Assembly: GCF_017948245.1 (NCBI RefSeq)
Contig: NZ_CP072865.1
Span: 1,885,501-1,949,500, forward strand
Direction: 5' to 3'
Source: Rhizobium sp. NLR16a
Lineage (GTDB): Bacteria > Pseudomonadota > Alphaproteobacteria > Rhizobiales > Rhizobiaceae
Length of the DNA stretch: 64,000 bases
The notes under the pieces are model-generated. The model did no database searches and was not told the origin of the DNA. It saw only the letters and a list, made by a program, of their open reading frames with translations. The position numbers were made by a program, and so were the translations under genes. Positions 40,987-50,523 of the stretch are shown one piece after another. How positions within the stretch are numbered: the first letter of the stretch is position 1; every line of letters starts with the position of its first letter.

Positions 40987-42657
40987 TTAAGCCGCTTCGG
41001 CGGCCGAGCCGTAGAGCGCATCCTTGAACGGCTGCGGCCCGACGCGGCGATAGGCGGCGAGGAAGGTTTCGGACGGATCAAGCCGCAGGCCGAGATAGGT
41101 GTCGACGATCGTCTCGATCGCATCCGTCACCCGGTCCGGCTCGAAGCCGCGGCCGATTATTTCGCCGATCGAGGTATGTTCGTCGCCCGAACCGCCAAGC
41201 GTGATCTGGTAGAGTTCGGCGCCCTTCTTCTCCACGCCGAGCAGACCGATATGGCCGACATGGTGATGGCCGCAGGCATTGATGCAGCCGGAGATCTTGA
41301 TCTTCAGCTCGCCGATCTCGGCCTGGCGCTCGGGACTACCGAAGCGGCGGGAGATTTCCTGTGCGACCGGAATGGAGCGCGCATTGGCAAGCGCACAATA
41401 GTCGAGCCCCGGACAGGCGATGATATCGGTGATCAGGCCGGCATTGGCTTCGGCCAGATTGATGGCGACGAGGCCACGATAGACAGCTTCGAGATCGGCC
41501 AACGCCACATGCGGCAGAATGAGGTTCTGCTCATGGCTGACGCGGATTTCGTCGAAGGCATATTCTTCGGCGAGATCGGCGATGGCCTCCATCTGCGCAT
41601 CGGTGGCGTCGCCCGGAATGCCGCCGATCGGCTTCAGCGAGATCGTCACCATGCCGTAATCGGGATTCTTGTGCGGCTGCACATTCTGCTGGACCCAGCG
41701 GGCGAAGGCCGGATCGGCCTTCTTCCAGCGGGCGAGGTTTTCCCAGCCCTCGGCGCGCTCGGGCAGAGCAGGCAGCGCGAAATAGGCAGCGATCGCCTCG
41801 ACATCCTGTTCCGGCAGCTTGAGTTCGCTATCCCTGAGCGCGGCGAATTCGGCCTCCACCTGCCGCGTCAGTTCTTCGGCGCCGGTTTCGTGCACCAGGA
41901 TCTTGATGCGGGCCTTGTACTTGTTGTCGCGGCGGCCGTGCAGATTGTACACGCGCACGATCGCCGTGGTGTAGGAGAGCAGATCCTCCTCGGGCAGGAA
42001 GTCGCGGATCAGCTTGGCGATCATCGGCGTGCGGCCCTGGCCGCCGCCGACATAGACGGCAAAGCCGATCTCGCCCTTGTCGTTCCTCTTCAGGTGCAGG
42101 CCGATATCGTGGACCTGGATCGCGGCGCGGTCGCGCTCGGCGCCGGTCACGGCGATCTTGAACTTGCGCGGCAGGAAGGAGAATTCCGGATGGACCGACG
42201 ACCACTGGCGCAGGATTTCCGCATAGGGCCTGGGATCGGCGATCTCATCGGCGGCCGCACCGGCGAAGTGATCGGCGGTGACGTTCCGGATGCAGTTGCC
42301 CGAGGTCTGCAGCGCGTGCATCTCGACGCTCGCCAGATCGGCCAGCGCATCGGGAATGTCAGACAGCTTCGGCCAGTTGAACTGCAGGTTCTGGCGCGTG
42401 GTGAAGTGGCCATATCCGCGGTCATAGGTGCGGGCGATATGGGCGAGCATGCGCAGCTGGCGCGCGCTCAGCGTGCCGTAGGGAATGGCGATGCGCAGCA
42501 TATAGGCATGAAGCTGCAGGTAGACGCCGTTCATCAGGCGCAGCGGCTTGAACGCATCCTCGGCAAGCTCGCCCGAAAGGCGGCGCTGAACCTGGTCGCG
42601 GAACTGCTCGACGCGCTCGCTGACAAAGGCATGATCAAATTCGTCGTAACGGTACAT
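40987..42657 (-). CDS. cysI: Sulfite reductase hemoprotein (NirA/CysI type)
   Basis: A 556-residue protein with the duplicated nitrite/sulfite reductase fold and the Fe4S4-siroheme ligands, ACPGLDYC and SGCINACGHHH, in the C-terminal third. It reduces sulfite to sulfide with six electrons. A nitrite reductase is the alternative; the neighbours cysG and DUF934 and the DUF2849 gene argue for sulfite. Length is typical for ferredoxin or flavodoxin dependent enzymes. Confidence 0.85.
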   Translation of the reverse strand: MYRYDEFDHAFVSERVEQFRDQVQRRLSGELAEDAFKPLRLMNGVYLQLHAYMLRIAIPYGTLSARQLRMLAHIARTYDRGYGHFTTRQNLQFNWPKLSDIPDALADLASVEMHALQTSGNCIRNVTADHFAGAAADEIADPRPYAEILRQWSSVHPEFSFLPRKFKIAVTGAERDRAAIQVHDIGLHLKRNDKGEIGFAVYVGGGQGRTPMIAKLIRDFLPEEDLLSYTTAIVRVYNLHGRRDNKYKARIKILVHETGAEELTRQVEAEFAALRDSELKLPEQDVEAIAAYFALPALPERAEGWENLARWKKADPAFARWVQQNVQPHKNPDYGMVTISLKPIGGIPGDATDAQMEAIADLAEEYAFDEIRVSHEQNLILPHVALADLEAVYRGLVAINLAEANAGLITDIIACPGLDYCALANARSIPVAQEISRRFGSPERQAEIGELKIKISGCINACGHHHVGHIGLLGVEKKGAELYQITLGGSGDEHTSIGEIIGRGFEPDRVTDAIETIVDTYLGLRLDPSETFLAAYRRVGPQPFKDALYGSAAEAA

Positions 42658-42665
42658 CGTCTTCC

Positions 42666-42980
42666 TCAGACTGCAATGAATTCGGGATCGGCAGGAGCGT
42701 AGCCCGGCGCATATTCCATGGTCGGCCCTTGCGCGCGGATGCGCTCGCGAAGGCGCAACGGCCAGAGAATGCCGTTGGTTTCCTGAACATCGACGACGGC
42801 GACGTCAACGACCTCGTTGTCGGCATAGGACTTTTTGCCAATGGCTTCCAATGCTTCGACGGCTTCGTTGTGACGGGCGACAAGCGCCTCCTGCAGCGAG
42901 GTCGACCATTTGCCGTTCGCATCCAGCCAGACGGCAATGCCGTCCGTCAGCCGGTTGGCTGTCAGAACCTTGTCACCCAT
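42666..42980 (-). CDS. DUF2849 protein
   Basis: A 104-residue protein starting MGDKVLTANRLTDGIAVWLD and including VVDVAVVDVQETNGILWPLR. DUF2849 proteins lie between cysG and cysI in rhizobia and related genera, and are sometimes suggested to be a small partner of sulfite reductase. RBS AGGAG. It begins three bases after cysG. Confidence 0.8.
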   Translation of the reverse strand: MGDKVLTANRLTDGIAVWLDANGKWSTSLQEALVARHNEAVEALEAIGKKSYADNEVVDVAVVDVQETNGILWPLRLRERIRAQGPTMEYAPGYAPADPEFIAV

Positions 42981-42982
42981 AT

Positions 42983-44419
42983 TCAGCTCCTTGCAAGTTC
43001 CTCGAGCCGGGCGTTCTCGCGCGTCAGCGGCTCGGACAGTTCGAAATTGGCGCCGGCGACAGCATCGCCGATAATGACCATGACCGGCCCGGTCAACTCG
43101 TCGCGATGCTGCAGATCGGGCAGATCGGCGAGCGTGCCATGCAGCAGACGGCGCTCGGTGCGGCTGGCATTCTCGATGACGGCGACCGTGGTCTCGGAGG
43201 GAATGCCGGCCCGCATCAGCCGCTCGGCGACCGAGGCGGCGACCGTGCGGCCCATGTAAACGGCGATCGTCGCGCCGGAGACGGCAAGGCTTGCCCAATC
43301 GGGCAGCACGTCGCCGGTGAGATCGTGGCCGGTCGTGAAGACGAGCGAGGAGGCAACGCCGCGCAGCGTCAGCGGCAGCTCGAAATCGGCAGCGGCAGCG
43401 AAGGCCGAGGTGATGCCGGGCACAACCTCATAGGTGACGCCGGCGGCGCGCAACGCGGCCATCTCTTCCCCTGCCCGGCCATAGACCAGCGGATCGCCGG
43501 ATTTCAGGCGGACAACGCGCTTGCCCTGGCGGCCGAGCTCGACGAGCAGTTCGTTGATCTCTTCCTGGGACTTCGAATGGCAGCCCTTGCGTTTGCCGAC
43601 GGAAAGCCGCTCGGCATCGCGGCGGCCCATATCGACGATCGCCTGCGGCACGAGCGCATCGTAGACGATGACATCGGCTTCCATCATCACGCGCTGAGCG
43701 CGCAGCGTCAGCAGATCTTCAGCCCCCGGACCGGCGCCGACAAGCCAGACATGGCCGGCGACCCGATCCATGGAATGCAGCAACCGGTCGGCGGCGTGGC
43801 GAGCCTGCGGCAGATTGCCATTGGCGATTGCGTCGGCAACGGGGCCGGAGAAGAACCGGCGCCAGAACACCCGGCGGGAAACGCCGCGGGGGACCAGCTG
43901 TTCAACTGATCTGCGGTAGTTCGTCGCCAGTGCGGCCAGGCGCCCGAGCGAGGGGGAAAGAAGCTGGTCGATCTGGGCGCGGATCATCTGCGCCAGAACC
44001 GGTCCCGCGCCTTCGGTGCCGATCGCAACGGCGACGGGGGCGCGGTTGACGAGCGCCGGCGTGAAGAAATCGCAGTAATCGGGCTGATCGACGGCATTGG
44101 CGGGGATATTCGCGGCGCGGGCGGTGTCGGCGATGCGGCGGTCTTCGGCCTCATTCCCGGTGGCGGCAAAGACAAGGGCCGCACCCTCGACCTGGCCGGC
44201 GGAAAAGCCGGCGCGCACCGTCTCGATGCGGTTGGCGATCAGAAAGGCATGATAATCGGCTTCCGGCTGGTCGGCATAGGCGATAATCCGCGCCCGCGTG
44301 TTCAACAGCAGCCGCACCTTGGCGAAAGCCTCGTCACCATTGCCGAAGACAGCCGTCTTCTGGCCTTCCACGCGAAAGAAGGCTGGAAATACCGAAAGCT
44401 GCTCAGTCCTGGAAGACAT
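42983..44419 (-). CDS. cysG: Siroheme synthase CysG
   Basis: A 478-residue two-domain enzyme. The N-terminal part (VFPAFFRVEGQKTAVFGNGD) is the NAD-dependent dehydrogenase/ferrochelatase. From about residue 240 follows the uroporphyrinogen III methyltransferase: VWLVGAGPGAEDLLTLRAQR, KRKGCHSKSQEEIN, and GDPLVYGRAGEE. It supplies siroheme for cysI next door, so the order cysG-DUF2849-cysI-DUF934 is one operon. The ATG at 44419 is chosen over the longer frame. Confidence 0.9.
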   Translation of the reverse strand: MSSRTEQLSVFPAFFRVEGQKTAVFGNGDEAFAKVRLLLNTRARIIAYADQPEADYHAFLIANRIETVRAGFSAGQVEGAALVFAATGNEAEDRRIADTARAANIPANAVDQPDYCDFFTPALVNRAPVAVAIGTEGAGPVLAQMIRAQIDQLLSPSLGRLAALATNYRRSVEQLVPRGVSRRVFWRRFFSGPVADAIANGNLPQARHAADRLLHSMDRVAGHVWLVGAGPGAEDLLTLRAQRVMMEADVIVYDALVPQAIVDMGRRDAERLSVGKRKGCHSKSQEEINELLVELGRQGKRVVRLKSGDPLVYGRAGEEMAALRAAGVTYEVVPGITSAFAAAADFELPLTLRGVASSLVFTTGHDLTGDVLPDWASLAVSGATIAVYMGRTVAASVAERLMRAGIPSETTVAVIENASRTERRLLHGTLADLPDLQHRDELTGPVMVIIGDAVAGANFELSEPLTRENARLEELARS

Positions 44420-44687
44420 TATCAATCCACTTCGAAGTTGCCAGAATATGCCCGTGATCGACAAGGGATTGAAGGAACAGAAATCCGAAAGCCCAGGCAA
44501 GCGCGTATTCTTTTGCTCGCCTCATCGGCGATTTGAGAAAAGTCAACCGTGCTGACGACAACCACCTGTTCCCACTCTCTTTGTTGCGGTGCAGTGTAAA
44601 GCCTGTGGCAAACGACGTCCACCGGCGTTTGCCGCATTTCGCTCGTGCCGCCAAGGCGATAGACTGTGGCAAAACCGGAGACCATCA

Positions 44688-45275
44688 ATGCCCGACAAGA
44701 CCATTGCCGCCCGCCTTCTTTCGGTTATCGAGGATGATATCCTGCCGCTGACGGAACGCGGCGTCTCCTTGGGCAACAAGGTGTTCGGCGCAGCGATCCT
44801 GCGCAAATCCGATCTGTCGCTGGTCGTCGCCGAGACAAATAACGAGCTCGACAATCCGCTTTGGCATGGCGAGGTGCATACGCTGAAGCGCTTCTACGAG
44901 CTTGGCGACAAGCCGGCGACCAAGGACCTGATCTTCCTGTCGACGCACGAACCCTGCACCATGTGTATGTCGGCGATCACCTGGGCCGGCTTCGACAATT
45001 TCTACTATTTCTTCAGCCACGAGGATTCCCGCGACGCCTTCGCCATTCCGCATGATCTGAAGATCCTGAAGGAGGTCTTCGGGCTTGAACCCGGCGGCTA
45101 TCGCAGGCAGAACGCCTTCTGGAACAGTTTTGCCATCGCCGATCTGGTCGAGACCGAGGAAGTTTCTCGGAAAACGGCGCTGAAGGCGCAGACCGCCCGC
45201 ATCAAGGCGCGCTACGACGCGCTGTCTTCCACCTACCAGTCGTCGAAGAGCGCCAACGACATTCCGCTTAATTGA
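44688..45275 (+). CDS. Cytidine/deoxycytidylate deaminase family protein
   Basis: A 195-residue protein with the zinc motif HGEVH and a later PCTMC, the standard CDA core. An N-terminal helix and a C-terminal extension after about residue 140 (QTARIKARYDALSSTYQSSK) set it apart from short deaminases. The ATG has GGAG upstream. Substrate is unknown; guanine, nucleotide or RNA base deamination are all possible. Confidence 0.75.
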   Translation: MPDKTIAARLLSVIEDDILPLTERGVSLGNKVFGAAILRKSDLSLVVAETNNELDNPLWHGEVHTLKRFYELGDKPATKDLIFLSTHEPCTMCMSAITWAGFDNFYYFFSHEDSRDAFAIPHDLKILKEVFGLEPGGYRRQNAFWNSFAIADLVETEEVSRKTALKAQTARIKARYDALSSTYQSSKSANDIPLN

Positions 45276-45281
45276 GGCACC

Positions 45282-46220
45282 ATGGAACCTTCCAAAGACA
45301 TTTCACGGCTGATCGAGATCATGGCGGCGCTGCGTCATCCCGAAACCGGCTGCCCCTGGGACATCGAGCAGAATTTCCAGACGATCAAGCCCTACACAAT
45401 CGAAGAAGCCTATGAAGTCTCCGACGCGATCGAGCGCGGCGATATGGACGATCTCTGTGATGAACTCGGTGACCTGCTTCTACAGGTCGTCTTTCACGCC
45501 CGCATGGCCGAGGAGGCCGGCGAATTCTCCTTCGGCGACGTGGTCAACGCCATCACCACCAAGATGATCCGTCGCCACCCGCATGTCTTCGCCCGCTCGG
45601 AAGCGGACACACCCGACGCTGTGAAGATCCAATGGGACGAGATCAAGCAGGCTGAAAAGCGCGAGCGCGCCGAGCGCCGGGCCAGGCGCGGGATCACCGA
45701 GGATTTCAAAGGCGGCTTCCTGGGCTCTGTGCAGCGCAGTTTTCCAGCGCTGACCGAGGCGCTGAAGCTGCAGGAACGCGCCGCCAAGGTCGGCTTCGAC
45801 TGGTCAGCGCCCGAGCCGATCCTCGACAAGATCGAGGAGGAGATCGGCGAACTCAGAGTGGCACTTCGCGAAGGCGACCGCGCCAAGGTCAGCGACGAAC
45901 TCGGCGATCTGATCTTCGCGGTCGTCAATATCGGCCGACATGTGAAGGCTGATCCGGAACAGGCACTACGGGGAACGAACACGAAATTCAGACGCCGATT
46001 CAGCTATATAGAGCATGTTCTTGAAGCGGAAGGCGAGACGCTTGAAGGCGCGACGCTGGAGCGAATGGAGGAAATCTGGCAGGCGGCGAAGGCGATCGAG
46101 AGGGCTGTGACGGCAGCCCCACCCTCCGTCATGCTCGGCCTTGAGCCGAGCATCCACACCTCATCCACCAGCGCCAGTGGCATGGATCCTCGGCTCAAGG
46201 CCGAGGATGACGGAGACTGA
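45282..46220 (+). CDS. mazG: MazG nucleoside triphosphate pyrophosphohydrolase
   Basis: A 312-residue MazG with two helical domains: IMAALRHPETGCPWDIEQNF, YEVSDAIERGDMDDLCDELG (metal-binding EExxE-like) and a second copy with IEEEIGELRVALREGDRAKV. It hydrolyses NTPs and can degrade ppGpp or damaged nucleotides. The last 30-odd residues (from AAPPSVMLGLEPSIH) are coded by a palindromic repeat that has inserted near the 3' end, so the natural end is probably about residue 280. Confidence 0.9.
   Translation: MEPSKDISRLIEIMAALRHPETGCPWDIEQNFQTIKPYTIEEAYEVSDAIERGDMDDLCDELGDLLLQVVFHARMAEEAGEFSFGDVVNAITTKMIRRHPHVFARSEADTPDAVKIQWDEIKQAEKRERAERRARRGITEDFKGGFLGSVQRSFPALTEALKLQERAAKVGFDWSAPEPILDKIEEEIGELRVALREGDRAKVSDELGDLIFAVVNIGRHVKADPEQALRGTNTKFRRRFSYIEHVLEAEGETLEGATLERMEEIWQAAKAIERAVTAAPPSVMLGLEPSIHTSSTSASGMDPRLKAEDDGD
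46125..46215. repeat. Rhizobial palindromic repeat inside 3' end of mazG
   Basis: The left arm CCGTCATGCTCGGCCTTGAG and the right arm CTCAAGGCCGAGGATGACGG are imperfect inverted copies about 90 bases apart at the ends. The same kind of element occurs at 61180-61260. It supplies the last in-frame codons of mazG. Confidence 0.75.
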
Positions 46221-46276
46221 GGTTGGCTTCTCGCCAAACTAGCCGGCCTGAGGAGCTAACGCATTGCCACGAGACT

Positions 46277-46470
46277 CTTCTCCCCAGCGGGGAGAAGATG
46301 CCGGCAGGCAGATGAGGGAGCGAGCGACAATAGGAGCGAGGCACTGAGCGCAAGCGAAGGGCAACATGGATGTTCTGCCGTGTGTCCCCCTCATCCGACC
46401 CTTCGGGCCACTGACCGGGATCGAGCCGCGGGTCTCGACCCGTCCTTCGGCCCCCTGGCGAGAAGGAAAA
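46277..46470. repeat. RIME-like mosaic repeat pair
   Basis: CTTCTCCCCAGCGGGGAGAAG at 46277-46297 is a hairpin followed by GCCGGCAGGCAGATGAGGG; a second, opposite-facing block begins CCCCCTCATCCG near 46385 and ends in GGCGAGAAGG near 46468. These match the motifs of rhizobial intergenic mosaic elements. Between them lies a further unique stretch. The gap 46221-46477 holds no other gene I can support. Confidence 0.6.
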
Positions 46471-46477
46471 AGCCGCC

Positions 46478-47803
46478 TTACCGCTCCCAATCGTCCTTCG
46501 AAGCCTTCGGCCCATTGCCGATGCGGCGCTCGAGTTCGGCCGCCTCGGTTTCCGACAAGCGCAGATCGAGCGTGATCGAGCCGTCCTCATTGTCCTCGCG
46601 GCCGTCGACGATCGCGTGGTCGTAGAGCCAGGGCAGCAGCGCCAGCTTGTCGACGGGAAGGCGGATCGTCGTTTCGGTCATCACGCCGGAAAGCCTGCGG
46701 CTGATCTCGTCCATCAGCGTATCGACGCCCTCGCCGCTGACGGCCGAGACGGCGACAACGTTGCTGGCGCCCGCCGCCCTCTGCACCATAGTGTCGTGGA
46801 CCTCAGGCTCCAGCCGGTCGATCTTGTTCCAGACCTCGATCAGCCGCTTCTCCGCTTCGGCCTCATCAATGCCGAGGTCGCCGAGGATGCGCATCACATC
46901 GGAGCTCTGCGCCTGGTTGTCTGGATCGGACATGTCGCGGACATGCAGGATGAGGTCGGCTTCCAACACCTCTTCCAAGGTGGCACGGAAGGCGGCGACG
47001 AGGTGGGTCGGCAGGTCGGAGATGAAGCCGACGGTGTCGGACAGGATGACGGTGCGGCCATGCGGCAGCTTCATGCGACGAAGCGTGGGGTCGAGCGTGG
47101 CAAAGAGCATGTCTTCGGCCAGCACGCCGGCACCCGTGATGCGGTTGAACAGGGTCGATTTGCCGGCATTGGTGTAGCCGACGAGCGCGACGATCGGATG
47201 CGGCACCTTGCGGCGCTTGGCGCGATGGAGCTGGCGGGTGCGCACGACCTGTTCCAGCTCGCGTTCGAGCTTGATGATGCGGTCCTGCAAGAGCCGCCGG
47301 TCGGCTTCGATCTGGGTTTCGCCGGGGCCGCCCATGAAGCCGCCGCCGCCGCGCTGGCGTTCAAGGTGGGTCCAGCTGCGCACCAGTCGGCCCTTCTGAT
47401 AGTTCAGATGGGCGAGATCGACCTGCAGCGTGCCTTCCTTGGTGGAGGCACGGCGGCCGAAAATTTCAAGAATTAGGCCGGTCCGGTCGATGACCTTGGC
47501 GTTCCATTCTTTTTCGAGATTGCGCTGCTGCACCGGGGTCAGCGGATGATCGACGATGACGAGACCCGAATCGCGCTCGTCGAGCAGCGCCTTGATCTCC
47601 TCGATCTTGCCGGTGCCGAGCAGGGTCGCCGGTCTCGGATCATTGACCGGCACGATCGAACCGTTGACGACGTCGAGGTCGATCGCCTGGGCAAGGCCCG
47701 TCGCTTCTTCGAGCCGGCTTTCCGGCGTGCGGGTCGAGGCCGATTCCGTCTGGCCGCCGCGGCTGCGCGATTTCAGAACCGGCACGACGACAGTCGCGCG
47801 CAT
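46478..47803 (-). CDS. hflX: GTPase HflX
   Basis: A 441-residue ribosome-associated GTPase: N-terminal HflX domain with GTGKIEEIKALL and FGRRASTKEGTLQVDLAHLN, the GGPGETQIEADRR linker, and the G domain with VALVGYTNAGKS (G1), DTVGFISDLP (G3) and NKID (G4). It follows hfq downstream, the common order. The frame also continues upstream of the ATG at 47803 to near the hfq stop, so the true start could be a non-ATG codon. Confidence 0.9.
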   Translation of the reverse strand: MRATVVVPVLKSRSRGGQTESASTRTPESRLEEATGLAQAIDLDVVNGSIVPVNDPRPATLLGTGKIEEIKALLDERDSGLVIVDHPLTPVQQRNLEKEWNAKVIDRTGLILEIFGRRASTKEGTLQVDLAHLNYQKGRLVRSWTHLERQRGGGGFMGGPGETQIEADRRLLQDRIIKLERELEQVVRTRQLHRAKRRKVPHPIVALVGYTNAGKSTLFNRITGAGVLAEDMLFATLDPTLRRMKLPHGRTVILSDTVGFISDLPTHLVAAFRATLEEVLEADLILHVRDMSDPDNQAQSSDVMRILGDLGIDEAEAEKRLIEVWNKIDRLEPEVHDTMVQRAAGASNVVAVSAVSGEGVDTLMDEISRRLSGVMTETTIRLPVDKLALLPWLYDHAIVDGREDNEDGSITLDLRLSETEAAELERRIGNGPKASKDDWER

Positions 47804-47880
47804 GTCGTCCCTGTGCTTGGCGGCCTCAGGGATGATCGAATCGTTCTTGGTATCGCGTGTCGAAATGACGGCTGATCCCG

Positions 47881-48123
47881 TTAGGACGCGGCTTCTTCAC
47901 TCTCGAACATCTGCATCGGCTGACCCGGCATGATCGTCGAGATCGCATGCTTATACACCAGCTGCGAGTGGCCGTCACGGCGAAGAAGAACACAGAAATT
48001 GTCGAAAGAGGTAACAACACCCGTGAGTTTCACGCCGTTGATCAAAAAGATTGTCAGGGAAATCTTTTGCTTGCGAACAGTATTGAGAAATAAGTCCTGC
48101 AGATTCTGAGAACGTTCCGCCAT
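47881..48123 (-). CDS. hfq: RNA chaperone Hfq
   Basis: An 80-residue Sm-like protein: [20 protein letters not shown] and the loop with [11 protein letters not shown], the conserved Sm1 and Sm2 parts. It forms a hexamer that pairs small RNAs with mRNAs. The ATG at 48123 is the family start, preceded by a purine-rich region; the longer frame to 48174 is not used. It lies upstream of hflX in the same direction. Confidence 0.95.
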
Positions 48124-48234
48124 CGCGCCGCTTCTTTCTTTATTGCCGACCCGAGTTGGCCGGTAGAATATCAATCAACCTCTCCATGCGAGACCGGCAG
48201 CACCCTCATTCCACCGGTCCAGCAAATCTTGGTA

Positions 48235-49098
48235 TCAAATCGCAATCTTTTCCGCAACGTCGAAAAAGGCTTCGCGGACTTTCTGCGAGATGCTGCCGGG
48301 ATGGCCGTTGGCGATCGGCAGGCCATCGACGGAAACGACCGGAAAACAGATACTTGTCGCTGCCGTCAGGAAGACCTCGCGGGCTGCGAGCATTTCGGAA
48401 ACGGAGAAACTCCGCTCGGCGATTTTCAAGCCCAGCCTGGCGGCCACGTCGAACAATGTGGTGCGGGTGATGCCGCGCAGGATGCCGTGTTCGGCCGGAC
48501 GCGTCACCAGCGTTCCACCCGAATCGACCATCCAGACATTGGTCGCCGCCCCTTCCTTCACCATGCCGTCGCCATCGACATAGATCGCCTCCTGGGCACC
48601 GGCTTCCTTGGCCTGCTGGCGGGCCATGGCATTGGGCAGCAGGCCGACGGATTTGATGTCGACGCGGTCCCAACGGTTGTCGGTGACGGTGATCGCCTTG
48701 ATGCCGTTGGCGTTCTTGGCCGCGATGATCTTCGGGTCGGTGCTCTTGGCGGTGATCACAAGCGAGGGCGGCGTACCCTCGGCTGGGAAGACATGGTCGC
48801 GGCGAGCGACGCCGCGGGTCACCTGCAGGTAGAAAAGCCCGTTGCGCACATGATTGCGGCGCAGCGTCTCGCGAATAACCTGCGTCAGCGCGGCCCGACT
48901 CATCGGCCAGGCGATGCTGAGTTCCCCGAGCGAACGGTCGAGACGGTTCAGATGGCGGGTGAGATCGACGATATAGCCGTGACGCACCTCGCACACTTCG
49001 TAGACCCCGTCGGCGAACTGATAGCCGCGGTCCTCGATATGCACGCTGGCATCGGAATGCTTGACGTAGCGGCCGTTCACATAGGCGATTCTCGGCAT
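48235..49098 (-). CDS. D-amino acid aminotransferase (class IV PLP)
   Basis: A 287-residue fold-type IV PLP enzyme. DIKSVGLLPNAMARQQAKEA contains the PLP-Lys region and the substrate loop, and VHIEDRGYQFADGVYEV is the N-terminal signature of D-amino acid transaminases and branched-chain relatives. It is near ntrX-hfq as in other rhizobia. It makes D-Ala or D-Glu for the cell wall or removes D-amino acids; sequence cannot separate these. Confidence 0.85.
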   Translation of the reverse strand: MPRIAYVNGRYVKHSDASVHIEDRGYQFADGVYEVCEVRHGYIVDLTRHLNRLDRSLGELSIAWPMSRAALTQVIRETLRRNHVRNGLFYLQVTRGVARRDHVFPAEGTPPSLVITAKSTDPKIIAAKNANGIKAITVTDNRWDRVDIKSVGLLPNAMARQQAKEAGAQEAIYVDGDGMVKEGAATNVWMVDSGGTLVTRPAEHGILRGITRTTLFDVAARLGLKIAERSFSVSEMLAAREVFLTAATSICFPVVSVDGLPIANGHPGSISQKVREAFFDVAEKIAI

Positions 49099-49158
49099 GG
49101 GAAACCTGGTCTTCGAGATGTGAGAGAGACCGGGCGCGGCGTTGCCGCGCCGGTATGA

Positions 49159-50523
49159 TCAGACGCCGAGCGACTTCAGCTTGCGGTGCAGCGCCGAGCG
49201 CTCCATGCCGACGAACTCGGCGGTGCGCGAGATATTGCCGCCGAAGCGATTGATCTGGGCGATCAGATAATCCTTCTCGAACATCTCGCGGGCTTCGCGC
49301 AGCGGCAGCGTCATGATGTGATAATCGTTCTTGGCCGAAACCTTGGGCAGCATGTCGCCGAGATCGGTCGGCAACATGTCCGCGGTGATCGGCGTATCCG
49401 GGCCGTCGGTGCGGGCAAGGATCATCAGCCGCTCGATGTTGTTGCGCAGCTGGCGGATATTGCCCGGCCAGTCATGCGCCTGCAGCACCGCCATGGCGTC
49501 ATCACCGATGCGGCGCGGACGGATGCCGGCCTGTTCCGATATCTGGCGCATCAGCTGGTCGACGAGGAAGGGAATATCCTCGCGGCGCTCGGCAAGCTGC
49601 GGCACGCGCACCGGCACGACGGCCAGGCGATGATAGAGATCCTCGCGGAACCAGCCTTCGGCGATGCGGCTTTCGAGATTATAGGCCGTCGAGGAAATGA
49701 TGCGGACATCGACCTTGACGCGCTTGGATCCGCCGACCCGCTCGAACTGCTGATCGACCAGCACACGCAGGATCTTGTTCTGCGTCTCGCGCGGCATCTC
49801 GCCGACCTCGTCGAGATAGAGGATGCCGCGATGGGCCTCCTCGAGTGCGCCGATCTTGCGCGCCTGGCCCGGCGTTCCCTCGGTGCCGAAGAGCGCCACT
49901 TCCATGCGATCGGGCGTGATATTGGCGGCGTTGAGCGCCACGAAGGGGCCGTTGGCACGGGCCGACTTCTTGTGGATCATCCGCGCTACCAGCTCCTTGC
50001 CGGAGCCGGACGCGCCGAGAATCATGATGCGGCTGTTGGTCGGCGCCACCTTCTCGATCGTCTGGCGCAGCTGCGAGACGGCGACCGAAGTGCCGATCAG
50101 TTCCAAGGCGTCGCCGGTGCGCCGTTTCAGCTCGGAAACCTCGCGCTTGAGCTTGGAATTTTCCAGCGCGCGCTCGGCGATCAAAATCAGCCGGTCGGCC
50201 TTGAAGGGCTTTTCGATGAAATCGAACGCGCCGCGCTTGATCGCCGAGACCGCGGTTTCGATGTTGCCGTGGCCGGAGATCATCACGACGGGGAGATCGG
50301 GATGACGGGTCTTGATCTCATCCAGCAGCGACAGGCCGTCGAGCTTGCTGCCCTGCATCCAGATATCGAGGAAGATCAGCCGCGGCACGCGATCGGAAAT
50401 CGCCGCCAGTGCGCTGTCGCTGTCATGGGCCGTGCGTGTCTCATGACCTTCGTCGGAGAGAATGCCGGAAACGATCTCGCGAATATCGTGCTCGTCATCG
50501 ACGACGAGAATATCAGAGGCCAT
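49159..50523 (-). CDS. ntrX: Nitrogen response regulator NtrX
   Basis: A 454-residue regulator: receiver domain with phospho-Asp53 (RLIFLDIWMQ), AAA+ domain with Walker A GASGSGKE (170-177) and a C-terminal Fis-type HTH ending in ERSALHRKLKSLGV. The sigma54-contact loop is not GAFTGA: the region reads LFGTEGTPGQARKIGALEEA, as in other alphaproteobacterial NtrX. It probably does not act as a classic sigma54 activator. The start overlaps the ntrY end by 11 bases. Confidence 0.9.
   Translation of the reverse strand: MASDILVVDDEHDIREIVSGILSDEGHETRTAHDSDSALAAISDRVPRLIFLDIWMQGSKLDGLSLLDEIKTRHPDLPVVMISGHGNIETAVSAIKRGAFDFIEKPFKADRLILIAERALENSKLKREVSELKRRTGDALELIGTSVAVSQLRQTIEKVAPTNSRIMILGASGSGKELVARMIHKKSARANGPFVALNAANITPDRMEVALFGTEGTPGQARKIGALEEAHRGILYLDEVGEMPRETQNKILRVLVDQQFERVGGSKRVKVDVRIISSTAYNLESRIAEGWFREDLYHRLAVVPVRVPQLAERREDIPFLVDQLMRQISEQAGIRPRRIGDDAMAVLQAHDWPGNIRQLRNNIERLMILARTDGPDTPITADMLPTDLGDMLPKVSAKNDYHIMTLPLREAREMFEKDYLIAQINRFGGNISRTAEFVGMERSALHRKLKSLGV

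Noticed and set aside
40735..42702. 655-residue plus-strand frame across cysI
   Set aside because: Low-quality Gly/Arg/Asp-rich product antisense to a complete sulfite reductase with cofactor motifs.
44420..44687. Riboswitch upstream of cysG
   Set aside because: The 268-base divergent gap holds promoters for both genes but I could not fold a known SAM or cobalamin riboswitch core by eye.
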